DNA of 64,000 nucleotides, taken from the NCBI GenBank assembly GCA_039105265.1, contig JAPFFF010000013.1, positions 3,534,001 to 3,598,000 on the forward strand, given 5' to 3'. The DNA is from Tritrichomonas musculus. Lineage: Eukaryota; Parabasalia; Tritrichomonadida; Tritrichomonadidae. A program made the position numbers and the translations under genes. Below are positions 1 through 9,485 of this stretch, one piece after another (the first letter of the stretch is position 1; each line of letters starts with the position of its first letter). Under the pieces are notes generated by a model. The model did not search any database and was not told where the DNA came from. It was given only the letters and a program-made list of their open reading frames with translations.

Positions 1-2
1 TT

Positions 3-920
3 TCCAACAACAACCTTGCTAAATTGCTGATGGACAACGTCGATTACATCACAGATAGACTCATTGCAAGGCTTCAGTTCGTCGACGTTTCGCCCGAAGT
101 ATTGACTGTTTTCAGTGCAATTTTGTCCGTTGATGGAAACATTTCTGATCTCCTGTCGCATTTGATGCCGCGTATTTATGAGCTGCTTGACACGCGTGAC
201 TCATTTTCATTGCCAATACTTCGAATGTTTCCACGTGTTGCCGTGAAGATACCTTCGAATACTGAGAACATAATTGACAGGTCAATTCATTTTGTCCTTT
301 CTCCATCAATTTCGCTTCAATGTGCAGCACTTGACGCGATTATTGCAGCCATTCCGCTCTTCAAGGACCAAGAGAAGCTTCTTCCAATGATTCATCAAAT
401 GTGGGCGCCAACGGTCCTCATCATGAGATCGTCAGCTGACTGTAGCAATGCTGCTGCACGAAGAGCCGTTGTTGTTTGTGAGACGGCTTTACTTGCTGAT
501 CGTTCATTCGTTCGTAACAGAATTCGCGATCTTCTTCCTCTTTTCAGTCAGTTGATTGAAGGGAATTTGACACTCCTCGAAAATAATCCAGATCACAGAC
601 AGGCTTATGAAATGATAAACGCATTGCTCAGCATTATTCAAACTTCATTGGAAGGACCTGATGTCGTGTTTGACTGCCTCGAATTGGAAGTGTTCAGCTC
701 TCTTTTGCTATTTTTCAGGGCAAATACAAAGGCTGAATTTTCTCAGAAAGCTGTCAAATGCTTGAGACTGCTCTATGATTATTCGAAGACATTCGTGTGG
801 GTCCTCATGATGGAAGTTGCTCAGAAGTATCCAGTTGGCAAATTCAATATAAAGAAGACACACTATTTTAGTGACAATATTCCAAGAGATGTCAGCATTT
901 TTGTTGGAAAACTTTTGTAG
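3..920 (+). CDS. HEAT-repeat protein, TTI1-like C-terminal part (partial)
   Basis: The frame is open to the left edge of the window, so this is the 3' part (about 305 residues) of a longer gene. The protein is all alpha-helical and has HEAT/ARM-like pairs. One stretch reads LPMIHQMWAPTVL followed by a helix pair and FVRNRIRDLLPLF. It resembles the C-terminal part of TTI1, the TELO2-interacting subunit of the TTT complex, which helps mature PI3K-like kinases. Family knowledge: TTI1 is a long HEAT solenoid whose C-terminus contacts TELO2 and TTI2. That identification is by eye; another HEAT protein such as an importin-like factor is possible. The base composition is less AT-rich than its neighbours, as expected for a conserved housekeeping gene. 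The downstream 3' region turns sharply AT-rich. Confidence 0.5.
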   Translation, partial: SNNNLAKLLMDNVDYITDRLIARLQFVDVSPEVLTVFSAILSVDGNISDLLSHLMPRIYELLDTRDSFSLPILRMFPRVAVKIPSNTENIIDRSIHFVLSPSISLQCAALDAIIAAIPLFKDQEKLLPMIHQMWAPTVLIMRSSADCSNAAARRAVVVCETALLADRSFVRNRIRDLLPLFSQLIEGNLTLLENNPDHRQAYEMINALLSIIQTSLEGPDVVFDCLELEVFSSLLLFFRANTKAEFSQKAVKCLRLLYDYSKTFVWVLMMEVAQKYPVGKFNIKKTHYFSDNIPRDVSIFVGKLL

Positions 921-1162
921 ATATTTTGAAGTTTTTTTTATTTAATTAAATAAATATTATTTTGTATTAATATCTTCACGAAAAATTTTATTTTTTAATC
1001 TGAAACTTTGTTACAGAAAAGAGCAAAATAAAAAGTTATCAATAAAACATTTAAGGCATGATTTTGGTGAATTAAAACAAATCTTATTTTAATCATTTTT
1101 TTTAAATTCAGATTTACTAAAATCAATTTCAATAAAATAAATATTTAGGATTTTTTTGTTGA

Positions 1163-1351
1163 AAAGTTGAAAAGAAAGCGGTTTTTGATTCTCAAAGTTT
1201 GATCAATGAAATTAAAGATGAAATTCATGGAATTTTCCGAGATTTGAAGCCTGATGAAGTTGAAAAAATCGCAGAAAAGCTTAGATTAATTGCTGAAAGG
1301 AAAGCAATGAAACTGTATGAATCTTCAGTTAATGAAAAACCAGAAAATTAA
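1163..1351 (+). pseudogene. Short coding-like remnant, no start
   Basis: A stop-free stretch of about 62 codons ends in TAA at 1349 and is preceded by an in-frame TGA at 1160. It has no ATG near its beginning. It reads as a charged amphipathic helix (SLINEIKDEIHGIFRDL, then KPDEVEKIAEKLRLIAER), quite unlike random AT-rich DNA. It may be the orphan tail of a lost gene or a 3' exon. I do not recognise the family. The rest of 921-1461 is AT-rich and shows nothing else. Confidence 0.3.
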
Positions 1352-1461
1352 ATTGATTAAAACTCAATTAATATTTATTTATTTACTTTTTTATTCATTA
1401 AAAAAAAAGGAATCAATGTTGATATCGAGGAAACCAATTGATTATGCTACGAATAATAAAA

Positions 1462-3597
1462 TTATTTACTCAATAAATGTCGTATTTCCAAGTTTAGTTT
1501 TTCTCTAGCCAATTCTAGCGCTGTTATTTCGTGAACAATATTTGGTTGCTTTATTAAAAGTTGCACAATTTCAAGATTTTGATTTTCAACAGCCAAGTAT
1601 AAAGGTACTTTCTCTTGTACTATTTCACCCTTTACTTCATGATTAAAAAGATATTCTTTCAATCCAAAGTTGACATCAATGTTAGGTTGTGTTAATAAAA
1701 ATTCAATCACTTTTATATTACCATTTTCAATAGCATAAAATAACGAACATAATTCTCTTGTTTTTAAACTCCTACAATAACGAATACAATCTCCACTTTT
1801 GCGTATTTCTGACTTGGATTTCATGTTTATATCAATTGTGGGATTGGATAACAATAATTTTATTATTTCAATATAACCTTTTTCTATAGCTAAATGCAAT
1901 AATATTTTTTCTTTTTTTTTTAAATAACAAGTATTTGCTGTTGAAAATACATTTTCATACATTGTTGTTTTAATAAGTGCACTATTAACATCAAATGTTT
2001 TATTTTTTAGTAATAATTGAACAACTTCAGAATATCCACTTTCAACTGCTTCGTGTAATACTGTTCTTTCTTCTTTAATAGGTAAATAATAATCATCAAA
2101 TGTTTGATATTTTTTTTTGTACATTTTAGTAGATTTAATATTTACATCAATTTTTTTCATATTTAATAAAAGTTTAATTATATCAATATTTCCTTTTCTT
2201 GCAGCAACATTTAAAATTGTTGAAGTTTCGACATCATATTTGTATTTAGTATAATTTCTCGTCGTTTTCTGAAGATATAAATAATAATCTTCTTTTCTTT
2301 CGTAGTCATAGAGGTCTTGATCTATATCATTATTTTTAATTGCTATATAATCAATAACATCATTATTTGGCTGAACAACAGGCTTGTAAACAGTATATAG
2401 ATAATTTATATCTAATGCATTTTTGGATAAATTAAAGATAAATTTTTTTACAATAGTTTTACAATTAAGGACAAACTCCAAAATTAAATAGTAATCATAT
2501 TTAGATAAATAATATGGAATATTCAATTGTTGATTAAATTTACAAGAGTTAATCAATGAATTTACCATATCATTAGTCAAAAATTGGAAATTATAATATT
2601 TAAGCGCTTTTCTATATAAATAAAAATCATATATTTTTTCTTCGTCACAAAAATTGGTTCTGAAATAATCAGTTATTTCATTATGATGACATTTAATTGA
2701 TTCAACCATAAGATATTGATAAGATCTATGAATTGTATTAATTTTATTTTCTTCAAGGAAATAAATTATTTCTGCATTTCGTCCATGAATTGCAAATGGC
2801 CAAATTGAACTATTTAAGGTTACATTTTGTTGATACAAATAATTCGTTATTTGAATTGATCCACAAAAGATAGAATATTGTATTAGTGTTGGATTTTTAT
2901 TTATTAAAAATAAATTGGTCTCATATATTGATGGTTCGATTGTTGAATTTGGTGAAATATTATTTTTTTCTTTATAAGTAATGAAATCAACAACCAAGTC
3001 TTTTTGAATAAGATAGCAAAAGTAATGATCATTTTCACCAATATCCCTTTTTTTGTTAAATTCTTCAATTGAAGTTTGGTCTTTTAATTCTTGGATTTCA
3101 TTTCTAATTGAATTTTTTCTTCCTTCGTCCATAAATTGTTCAAACTCGGGGAAAAAATATTCAATATATTTTCCTTCAATGAATTTTGGATTATTAATAA
3201 AAATAGAATAAATTTCTTCGGTTGGGATGATAACTTTTGAATTAAATAGAAATAGAAGTAATCGTTTGTTTTTTTGAAAAATATTGAAAATTTCAAAATT
3301 TGTGAAGTTATTTTGGATTTTGCTTTGTAAATTTATTTTTTTTAGTATTGACTCAATTATTGTGAAAAAATGCTTTGAGCGATGACAATTGTTTGAGATT
3401 GATGCAATAAGATATAAAAATGTTTTTAATTCATATTTGTTTTCTAAAAAGTTCTGATCTTGTAGATAATTATTGAATGAAATAAGATTTTCATTAAGTT
3501 CATCTTGTTTTTCCATTAATATGTGAATTTTTTCTTCAATATTTCTCAGTTTACTGAAATAAACCACAGGTATTTTTTCCATATCATTAGATGACAT
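1462..3597 (-). CDS. DUF3447/ankyrin-repeat protein
   Basis: 711 residues with the standard trichomonad layout. An N-terminal helical region (about residues 1-190) contains the family signatures NISNN-type (here SISNNCHRS) and NFEIFNIFQKNKRLLLFLF. The DUF3447 region follows (about 190-340), with GENDHYFCYLIQKDL, SIFCGSIQITNYLYQQ and IKCHHNEITDYF. Ankyrin repeats run from about 450 to the end, recognisable by LHEAVESGYSEVVQLLL and LHLAIEKGYIEIIKLLL. It is probably a cytoplasmic protein-interaction scaffold; no enzymatic site is visible. The start is an ATG 4-13 bases downstream of a TCATTTTTAA initiator-like site on the same strand. Paralogues with the same N-terminal block lie at 6165, 32795, 40952 (minus) and, decayed, near 27283 and 51638. 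Confidence 0.85.
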   Translation of the reverse strand: MSSNDMEKIPVVYFSKLRNIEEKIHILMEKQDELNENLISFNNYLQDQNFLENKYELKTFLYLIASISNNCHRSKHFFTIIESILKKINLQSKIQNNFTNFEIFNIFQKNKRLLLFLFNSKVIIPTEEIYSIFINNPKFIEGKYIEYFFPEFEQFMDEGRKNSIRNEIQELKDQTSIEEFNKKRDIGENDHYFCYLIQKDLVVDFITYKEKNNISPNSTIEPSIYETNLFLINKNPTLIQYSIFCGSIQITNYLYQQNVTLNSSIWPFAIHGRNAEIIYFLEENKINTIHRSYQYLMVESIKCHHNEITDYFRTNFCDEEKIYDFYLYRKALKYYNFQFLTNDMVNSLINSCKFNQQLNIPYYLSKYDYYLILEFVLNCKTIVKKFIFNLSKNALDINYLYTVYKPVVQPNNDVIDYIAIKNNDIDQDLYDYERKEDYYLYLQKTTRNYTKYKYDVETSTILNVAARKGNIDIIKLLLNMKKIDVNIKSTKMYKKKYQTFDDYYLPIKEERTVLHEAVESGYSEVVQLLLKNKTFDVNSALIKTTMYENVFSTANTCYLKKKEKILLHLAIEKGYIEIIKLLLSNPTIDINMKSKSEIRKSGDCIRYCRSLKTRELCSLFYAIENGNIKVIEFLLTQPNIDVNFGLKEYLFNHEVKGEIVQEKVPLYLAVENQNLEIVQLLIKQPNIVHEITALELAREKLNLEIRHLLSK

Positions 3598-3600
3598 ATA

Positions 3601-3610
3601 TTAAAAATGA
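3601..3610 (-). promoter_or_regulatory. Initiator-like element before the ankyrin gene
   Basis: On the minus strand the sequence TCATTTTTAA sits just upstream of the ATG at 3597. It fits the trichomonad initiator consensus TCAYTW, which marks the transcription start within about 20 bases of the ATG. Inferred from the motif and its spacing only. Confidence 0.4.
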
Positions 3611-3788
3611 ATTCATTAAAATATTATGTATGTTTTCACAATTTATGGAAAAAAGTTTGAAAATCTGCCCAATAATTTGAGTGGAAATTCTTTAATTTAT
3701 GCTCAATAATTTGAGAGATTTTTATTTTTTTTTTTTTCCAAAACCTTTCAATTGATAATTTTTTTGAAAGGATTTGAAAGGGATTTTA

Positions 3789-4152
3789 AACTCTGTCCAA
3801 AAATGTTCGACAATTGATTTTTGAGAGAGTATTCAAATTATCATTTTTTTTCTCATGCACCTATATGGTGATTCGAAGGTTTTTTTCAAAGCTCTTTTTT
3901 TTTAGAGAGTAGCCCATGTCCCATAGAAAGTTGTAATTTCTCTTAAGGGAGTGGATATTTCTTTCAAAAACCAAGGTTCCTTATATAAAAATAGCTTACT
4001 GAAAGGATAATTAAAAAATAAACTTCTGAAAAATTGAATACATTGCTTTGAGAGAAAAAAGAAATTTTCGACACTTTATCGGTTTTTTAGTCAATTTTCA
4101 GTGGAAAATGCGGTTTATGTATACGTTAAGTCGAACATTTTTGGACAGGGTT
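3789..4152. mobile_element. Tc1/mariner-like MITE, 364 bp, TA target
   Basis: The left end begins AACTCTGTCCAAAAATGTTC and continues GAC. The right end is its inverted copy with one mismatch (AACCCTGTCC...). The 23-bp terminal repeats are flanked on both sides by TA (3787-3788 and 4153-4154), the target duplication of Tc1/mariner elements. No ORF longer than a few dozen codons lies between, so it is non-autonomous. It sits in the 740-bp gap between two convergently or co-directionally ending minus-strand genes and explains most of that gap. The rest of 3598-4341 is AT-rich and unremarkable. Confidence 0.8.
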
Positions 4153-4341
4153 TAAAATATATCAGAAAAAATTGAAAGAATTTGAAATAAATAAATACAA
4201 AGATGGCACTTTTGGGCTTATCTGAAAAAGTTAAATTGACCAATTGAAAGATTTACTGAATAGAAAATTAAATTAATAATTGCTAATTAAATAAGAAAAA
4301 TATTCTTCTTTTAAATAAAATATTATATCAATTTTAGTTGC

Positions 4342-6129
4342 TTAGTGTTGATAGCGGACTGGCGTGTTTGGCGTGTTTGGTGGCGGATCTCCACCGATGA
4401 AAACGGCACTCATACCATTACCGGCAACACAGAAAGTGGCACCGCCTGTGATCGTCGTCTCTGTTGGCGAATAAAAGTATTCGTCGCTTGGGCCACACCT
4501 GAGGAGGAGCTCGCCATAACAGTTGCATCCACAGGCGAGGACTTTGCCTTCGCGCGTCTCGAAAAGTGAATGACAACATCCGGCGTAGGCTGCCCTGATT
4601 TTGTGGCCAGAAAGTGACGAAATCTCAGTGAACGAGGGAACTTCGCTTCTTCCTTTCCAAAAGCCGAGTTGGCCATCACTGTTTGATCCGCGCCCAAAGA
4701 CCCGGCCTTCACTGCTGACTGCCAGGCGGTGACCGCACGAGCCAGACAGCCAGACGACTTTTTGGCCCGACAGTTCTGAAACCTCTGAAAAATTGAGGGC
4801 GCAGCTTCCTGATTCGACGCCTGACGCGAAGACCCGCCCGCTCCAGCTCAGCGCAAAAACTGATTCTTCGAGGCAGGCAGCCATCGTCGCCTTCTCGCCG
4901 CAATCAGTGCAGGCAGCAGAAACAGGCGCGAGCGGCCGCCCGCTGCTGTCATTCATCGAAAATTCTGAAAACTGGCTGATGACTGCCTTCTCGAGCGAGC
5001 CGCTGATTCGGCCGTCTTCGTTGCAGCCAGCTCCGACCAGAGAGCCAGAGCGAGTGACAGAAGCCGAGTGGCCGCCGTAGGCCGAGTAGGACAGGAGCGA
5101 AGACGGATCCAGCTGCAAATTCTGAGGATGGTGGATGGCTGCTTCACCATCTTCATTTTTAATGGTCGGGTTTTCGCCAATCTGACAGTATTCATCATAA
5201 CCGCCAAAGACGATATTTTTTGCGTATCGTTGAGTGTGACGATAGAAACCGTTTCCTTCTCTTTTGCTTGGTTTGGATGATTTCCGCGGCGACTCTTCCA
5301 TGCTGAAGTAGAAGCACCTCTTGATTTTGTCCCAAAGCGGGGCTGTTATTTCATTCGGATCAACTTTTTCAATGAATTCTCTCAATTTATTTTCACTCAA
5401 AAAGTCAAAATTGACCTCTTCATAGAAATAAATGTCACTCAAACCGTCATTCATTGAAAATTGGCACTTTTTATTTTCTTCTTTGCTCGTGAATTTGTCG
5501 ATCAGGTCAAGAAGCCAGTCTTCGCTTTCAATCGTCAGTTTGGAGTTCGTCAAAATTGAATAAAAAACGGTCCTCGGAAGGTCAATTATTTGATCTATAT
5601 CAATTGAATATAAATTTGTGGCAATGTCTTCAATAGTTTTACTCTGGTACCACGTTTCTGCTGAATCTGGATTCATTTCAAGAAATGAATCAAAATCGAG
5701 TTTGCCGATGATTTTCTTCTCAAATTTTTCTTTTTCATCATCATCAAAAAGCTCGTCAAGTTTGGTGAACATTTCCTTGTTTTTTAAAAGAATTGAGATG
5801 ATCTGCAGCTGAAAACATTGTTCTTTGTCCAGATCTATCAAGTTACCTTTACTGATTGATTCAAAAAGAGAAAAGACTTCTTCGCTCATCTTTGATAAAT
5901 AGTTTATTTTTAAATGATTGGTAGAATTCGTGCTATGAAAATGAACGGAAGTAATTGTTGGATCTGATTGGTGAATTTGTGAAACATATGGTGAAATAAA
6001 TTCTGCAAAAAGATTTTTCATTTGGATCTCGTGCTCTCCAAAAATAAATTTAAAGTCATCACTATAACTTTGATTCTTGACTAGATTTCTTAATCCTGTC
6101 GATGATAAAATGAACGATTTTTTATTCAT
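4342..6129 (-). CDS. BTB-like / RCC1-repeat protein
   Basis: 595 residues. The N-terminal third (about 1-265) is AT-rich in codon use and looks like a trichomonad BTB-type domain plus BACK-like helices (DDFKFIFGEHEIQM, then FISPYVSQIHQSDPTI). The rest, from about residue 305, consists of RCC1-type blades: FGGYDEYCQIGENP, GHSASVTRSGSLVGAGCNEDG and RVFGRGSNSDGQLGF. RCC1 propellers bind chromatin, GTPases or ubiquitin-pathway partners; which applies here is unknown. The RCC1 half (roughly 4350-5120) is strikingly GC-rich compared with everything around it, so the gene is compositionally chimeric. A second copy at 41763-42551 has the same N-terminal third and the same last residues (PVRYQH) but lacks the whole RCC1 section. 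The ATG lies only 35 bp from the divergent ATG at 6165. Confidence 0.8.
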   Translation of the reverse strand: MNKKSFILSSTGLRNLVKNQSYSDDFKFIFGEHEIQMKNLFAEFISPYVSQIHQSDPTITSVHFHSTNSTNHLKINYLSKMSEEVFSLFESISKGNLIDLDKEQCFQLQIISILLKNKEMFTKLDELFDDDEKEKFEKKIIGKLDFDSFLEMNPDSAETWYQSKTIEDIATNLYSIDIDQIIDLPRTVFYSILTNSKLTIESEDWLLDLIDKFTSKEENKKCQFSMNDGLSDIYFYEEVNFDFLSENKLREFIEKVDPNEITAPLWDKIKRCFYFSMEESPRKSSKPSKREGNGFYRHTQRYAKNIVFGGYDEYCQIGENPTIKNEDGEAAIHHPQNLQLDPSSLLSYSAYGGHSASVTRSGSLVGAGCNEDGRISGSLEKAVISQFSEFSMNDSSGRPLAPVSAACTDCGEKATMAACLEESVFALSWSGRVFASGVESGSCALNFSEVSELSGQKVVWLSGSCGHRLAVSSEGRVFGRGSNSDGQLGFWKGRSEVPSFTEISSLSGHKIRAAYAGCCHSLFETREGKVLACGCNCYGELLLRCGPSDEYFYSPTETTITGGATFCVAGNGMSAVFIGGDPPPNTPNTPVRYQH

Positions 6130-6164
6130 ACTGTAAGGTTGGAAAAAAGAAAAAAATTGAAATA
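6130..6164. promoter_or_regulatory. 35-bp divergent intergenic promoter region
   Basis: Only 35 bases separate the ATGs of the BTB-RCC1 gene (minus) and the ankyrin/LRR gene (plus). Both core promoters must lie here or inside the opposite coding region. The strip is purine-rich on the plus strand; the minus strand has a TCAATTTTTTT run that only partly fits the initiator consensus. Confidence 0.5.
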
Positions 6165-8462
6165 ATGGAAGAGAAACTTTTTGATAAAAAAATTAATCTT
6201 TTATTCTATCAAAAAGTGATTTTTCATAATAATAACATGTTTAGTGATGATCCATTATCAGAGAAAAAAATTCAAAAATATATTGAAGATAAAAAAGAGT
6301 TTTATGACTATCTTATGACTTTCATAGAAAATTCAGATGATAACGAAGAAGATTTCCAAAATTTAATAAAAATTATTAATACCCAACAGCAACAAGCAGA
6401 TCAAGAAAGTTTTGAAAAGTTTCTCCAACTATTAGCAAGTCTTGCAAATAATCACCATCACGGAAATAACCTATACCAAAAAATTTTACGAATTATTAAA
6501 AAATATCGAGCACAAATCAAACAGACCTTTTCAAATATCGAAATATTCGACATTTTTAAAGATAACAAATTATTTCTACTTTTTCTTTTTGAAAAAGAGA
6601 TCATCACCATTGATGAAGAAGTTAAAAACGAACTTTTATTCAAAATTGAATTAAATGGAAACCGTTTTTGCCACTTTTTCTATCCCGAACTCAAAAAGTT
6701 TATTAACGATGAACGAATCAAAGAAATTGAATCCGAGCTTTTATCAATAGACTCAAGGATTTTTGATCATTTTGACAAAAAACGCCATGAAGGAGAGAAT
6801 GATGCATTTATTTGCTCATTGATTCGAGAAGACTCAATCAAAGAATTTGTTCAGCATGTTAACCAAGCACATATTTCACTTAACAGTGACATCAACAATT
6901 CACTTTTTGAAACAAACCAATTTTTGCTTGAGAACACACCAACACTAATTGAATACTCGGCCTTCTTCGGATCAATCAAGATTTTCAACTATTTGAAGAT
7001 GAACAATGTTGAGCTTGAGCCGTCATTATGGCTTTATGCTATTCATTCAAGAAACGCAGAATTAATTCATCTGCTTGAATCATGCAATGTTAGCAAGCCA
7101 AACAATGAACTTGATGAATGCATTGCTGAATCTATTAAATGCCACCATAATGAAATAACTGATTATTTTGAAAATGAAGATCTAAAAAAGAATGAAAAAG
7201 TTATATCAAGTATTTTGCATTATCAAAATTACCACAATTTTCCAACATGTTTTGAAGAAGGAAATGATTTTTTTTATCTCTACAACTACAAATATCATAC
7301 ACTTGTAAATCTTTACATTGAAATGCATAAAGAATTCATTAAAATTGTGACAGATGGAGTCGCATTATCAAACCGAGTACAATTTGCGGCTGACGAAAAT
7401 ATAATAGAAATTATTTATTACTTACTGTTAAAAGAAGGAAGTATCAAGCATAATATTAATTTTAGAAAAATGACAAAAATTGCAATCCCAATTAATGTTA
7501 TTTCAATTGAAAAAAAAGCTTTTAATGAGTGTTCAAAATTGCAGCAAATAATAATTCCATCGAATGTTGTTTACATTAATGATTATGCTTTTTATTCATG
7601 TAGATCATTACAACAAATAATGATTCCTTCTTCTGTTAAAATAATCGGATCATACGCATTTTATGGATGCGAATCATTGAAGCAAGTCACATTTGGAACA
7701 AATTCTAATTTGCTCAAAATTGGAAGAAACGCATTTGAAAATTGTTCGTCATTGTGCCAAATACATCTGCCACCTTCAGTTAGTTCTATTGGACAACAGG
7801 CATTTAAGAGATGCATTTTACTGAAAGATGTGACTCTTCCATCTTCACTGATGGTAATCAGAGACGACATTTTCGATATCTCTTCAATCCAAGAAATAAA
7901 AGTTCCTTCTTCTGTGAAAAAAATTAATAAATATGCATTTAGAAAAATATCAACATTGAAAAAAGTGACATTTCAACGTCCATCATTATTTGTACGTTTT
8001 CTATCATTCTTGTTTTATGAATGCACATCATTGACCGAAATTACAATTCCTCCGAGCGTAAAATCAATCGGGAATAATACCTTCTTTCGTTGCAAAGCGA
8101 TTGAAAGGATTGAAATTCCATCATCTGTCATGAGTATTGGTCAGGAAGCTTTCTTTGAATGTGAATCACTTAAAGAAGTGATAATTCATTCAGCTTTAAA
8201 GCAAATCAATGCTTTGACATTTTTTCGTTGTCATTCATTGAAATATATCAATATTCCTAATTCTGTTTTGATAATATATCATGATGCTTTTAATCAATGC
8301 TTTTCACTTGAACAAATAAGCCTTCCTAAATCCTTAACCAAAATAGAGCATGATGCTTTTGCTTATTGCAATTCACTGTCCAAAATATCTATTCCTAGCT
8401 CAATAAATTGCGATAATTTGGGATTAGATATGAATTCTAACATTGAAATAACGAAAATTTGA
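6165..8462 (+). CDS. DUF3447 N-terminus fused to BspA-like leucine-rich repeats
   Basis: 765 residues. Residues about 25-330 are the DUF3447 block of the ankyrin family (LASLANNHHHGNNLYQ, FSNIEIFDIFKDNKLFLLFLF, GENDAFICSLIREDS, IKCHHNEITDYF). From about 438 to the end are BspA-like LRR_5 repeats of about 23 residues, of the form LPPSVSSIGQQAFKRC and IPSSVMSIGQEAFFEC. BspA-like proteins in trichomonads are often linked to surface or adhesion roles, but no signal peptide or membrane segment is visible here, so a cytosolic scaffold is equally likely. The reading frame runs uninterrupted through the junction between the two parts. That makes it the natural comparison for the sister gene at 37903-40952, where the same junction is broken by a putative intron or frameshift. 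Confidence 0.85.
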   Translation: MEEKLFDKKINLLFYQKVIFHNNNMFSDDPLSEKKIQKYIEDKKEFYDYLMTFIENSDDNEEDFQNLIKIINTQQQQADQESFEKFLQLLASLANNHHHGNNLYQKILRIIKKYRAQIKQTFSNIEIFDIFKDNKLFLLFLFEKEIITIDEEVKNELLFKIELNGNRFCHFFYPELKKFINDERIKEIESELLSIDSRIFDHFDKKRHEGENDAFICSLIREDSIKEFVQHVNQAHISLNSDINNSLFETNQFLLENTPTLIEYSAFFGSIKIFNYLKMNNVELEPSLWLYAIHSRNAELIHLLESCNVSKPNNELDECIAESIKCHHNEITDYFENEDLKKNEKVISSILHYQNYHNFPTCFEEGNDFFYLYNYKYHTLVNLYIEMHKEFIKIVTDGVALSNRVQFAADENIIEIIYYLLLKEGSIKHNINFRKMTKIAIPINVISIEKKAFNECSKLQQIIIPSNVVYINDYAFYSCRSLQQIMIPSSVKIIGSYAFYGCESLKQVTFGTNSNLLKIGRNAFENCSSLCQIHLPPSVSSIGQQAFKRCILLKDVTLPSSLMVIRDDIFDISSIQEIKVPSSVKKINKYAFRKISTLKKVTFQRPSLFVRFLSFLFYECTSLTEITIPPSVKSIGNNTFFRCKAIERIEIPSSVMSIGQEAFFECESLKEVIIHSALKQINALTFFRCHSLKYINIPNSVLIIYHDAFNQCFSLEQISLPKSLTKIEHDAFAYCNSLSKISIPSSINCDNLGLDMNSNIEITKI

Positions 8463-8726
8463 AAATTCTTACATTTTCTTATCTTTAATTTAAATTCTTG
8501 AATATATAAAATGAAATAAGCAAAATTCATATATATAAACATTTTTTAACCTTGTAATTTCTTATATTTTATCATCGAAAATGTAAATAATATAAATACT
8601 ATTTTGTTGTTATAATATTATTTTTATTTATAAAGATATACTAAAGATATGATATATTTTTTTTTTTTTTTTTTTTCTATGAGTTCTATCAAAATGATTA
8701 AATTATTTTTTATCGTTTTCTAGAAT

Positions 8727-9485
8727 ATGAATAATATTACCCAATACGAAACTCCAATAAATAATTTTAGGAGAATTACACAAAAAGATAACAGTGATGA
8801 ATTTGATCTTATTATCAAAATAAGTACAGCACCAGATAACAAAATCAAGCTTGTAACTACAATCAATAAAGCACGTATTATCTCAAATAAAATCAATTCC
8901 ATGTATCAAATTGATCCAACAATCAATCAATATGAAATCGATATTCCCCCAATTCTCTTAAAAAAGAAATCAGAAGAACATTTAGAAGAAGAACTTCAAA
9001 ATATTTCAACTATCATTAAAAAATTGCTTAAATCAACCACCGAAAAAGTCACCCTTTCAAAAGAAGAAGAAATTAAAGTTAATCTTATTTGTCAATTACT
9101 CGGAGAACTAAAAGACAATTTGGATGAGATTAAATTTTCCAACACCAACGAAGCTCTCTCATATTTATCAACAGAATTACATGATGAATCAATCAAATTT
9201 CTCTCGAGACATCTTATTGATACCATCAATGAGGGACAGCTATTTCATCTTGACGAATCACTCATTATTGAAATTATTGACGAATATTTCAGTGATGGAA
9301 GCAACGATAGAATGAGAGAGAACAAAGAAAAATCAAACCAAGAACAAGAAGAACAAGAAAAGAATCATAACAACTATAATTATAATGAGTCATTAATTTT
9401 ATTATTTAAAATTAACTATCTAATAAATCATTCCCAAATCCTTCATAAAATTCTGCTGTTATTTCCTTCTTATTTGGATATTTAA
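8727..9485 (+). CDS. BTB-like protein, probably truncated
   Basis: 252 residues from a good ATG. The N-terminal 80 residues have the pattern of trichomonad BTB-like domains (DEFDLIIKISTAPDNKIKLVTTINKARIIS). A helical BACK-like part follows, with KFLSRHLIDTINEGQLFHLDESLIIEIIDEYF, comparable to the 4342-6129 protein. After a KEKSNQEQEEQEKN linker the last 30 residues are read from DNA that is antisense to the 3' end of the kinase-Sel1 relic (9412-14475). The tail is therefore probably not ancestral and the gene looks truncated. Family members usually continue into a second repeat domain. A poly-T run lies about 45-70 bases upstream of the start. Confidence 0.55.
   Translation: MNNITQYETPINNFRRITQKDNSDEFDLIIKISTAPDNKIKLVTTINKARIISNKINSMYQIDPTINQYEIDIPPILLKKKSEEHLEEELQNISTIIKKLLKSTTEKVTLSKEEEIKVNLICQLLGELKDNLDEIKFSNTNEALSYLSTELHDESIKFLSRHLIDTINEGQLFHLDESLIIEIIDEYFSDGSNDRMRENKEKSNQEQEEQEKNHNNYNYNESLILLFKINYLINHSQILHKILLLFPSYLDI

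Noticed and set aside
4345-5280. Several open frames on both strands across the RCC1 region
   Set aside because: They are antisense or shifted frames opened by the high GC content. Only the minus-strand frame continuing from the BTB part has recognisable RCC1 motifs.
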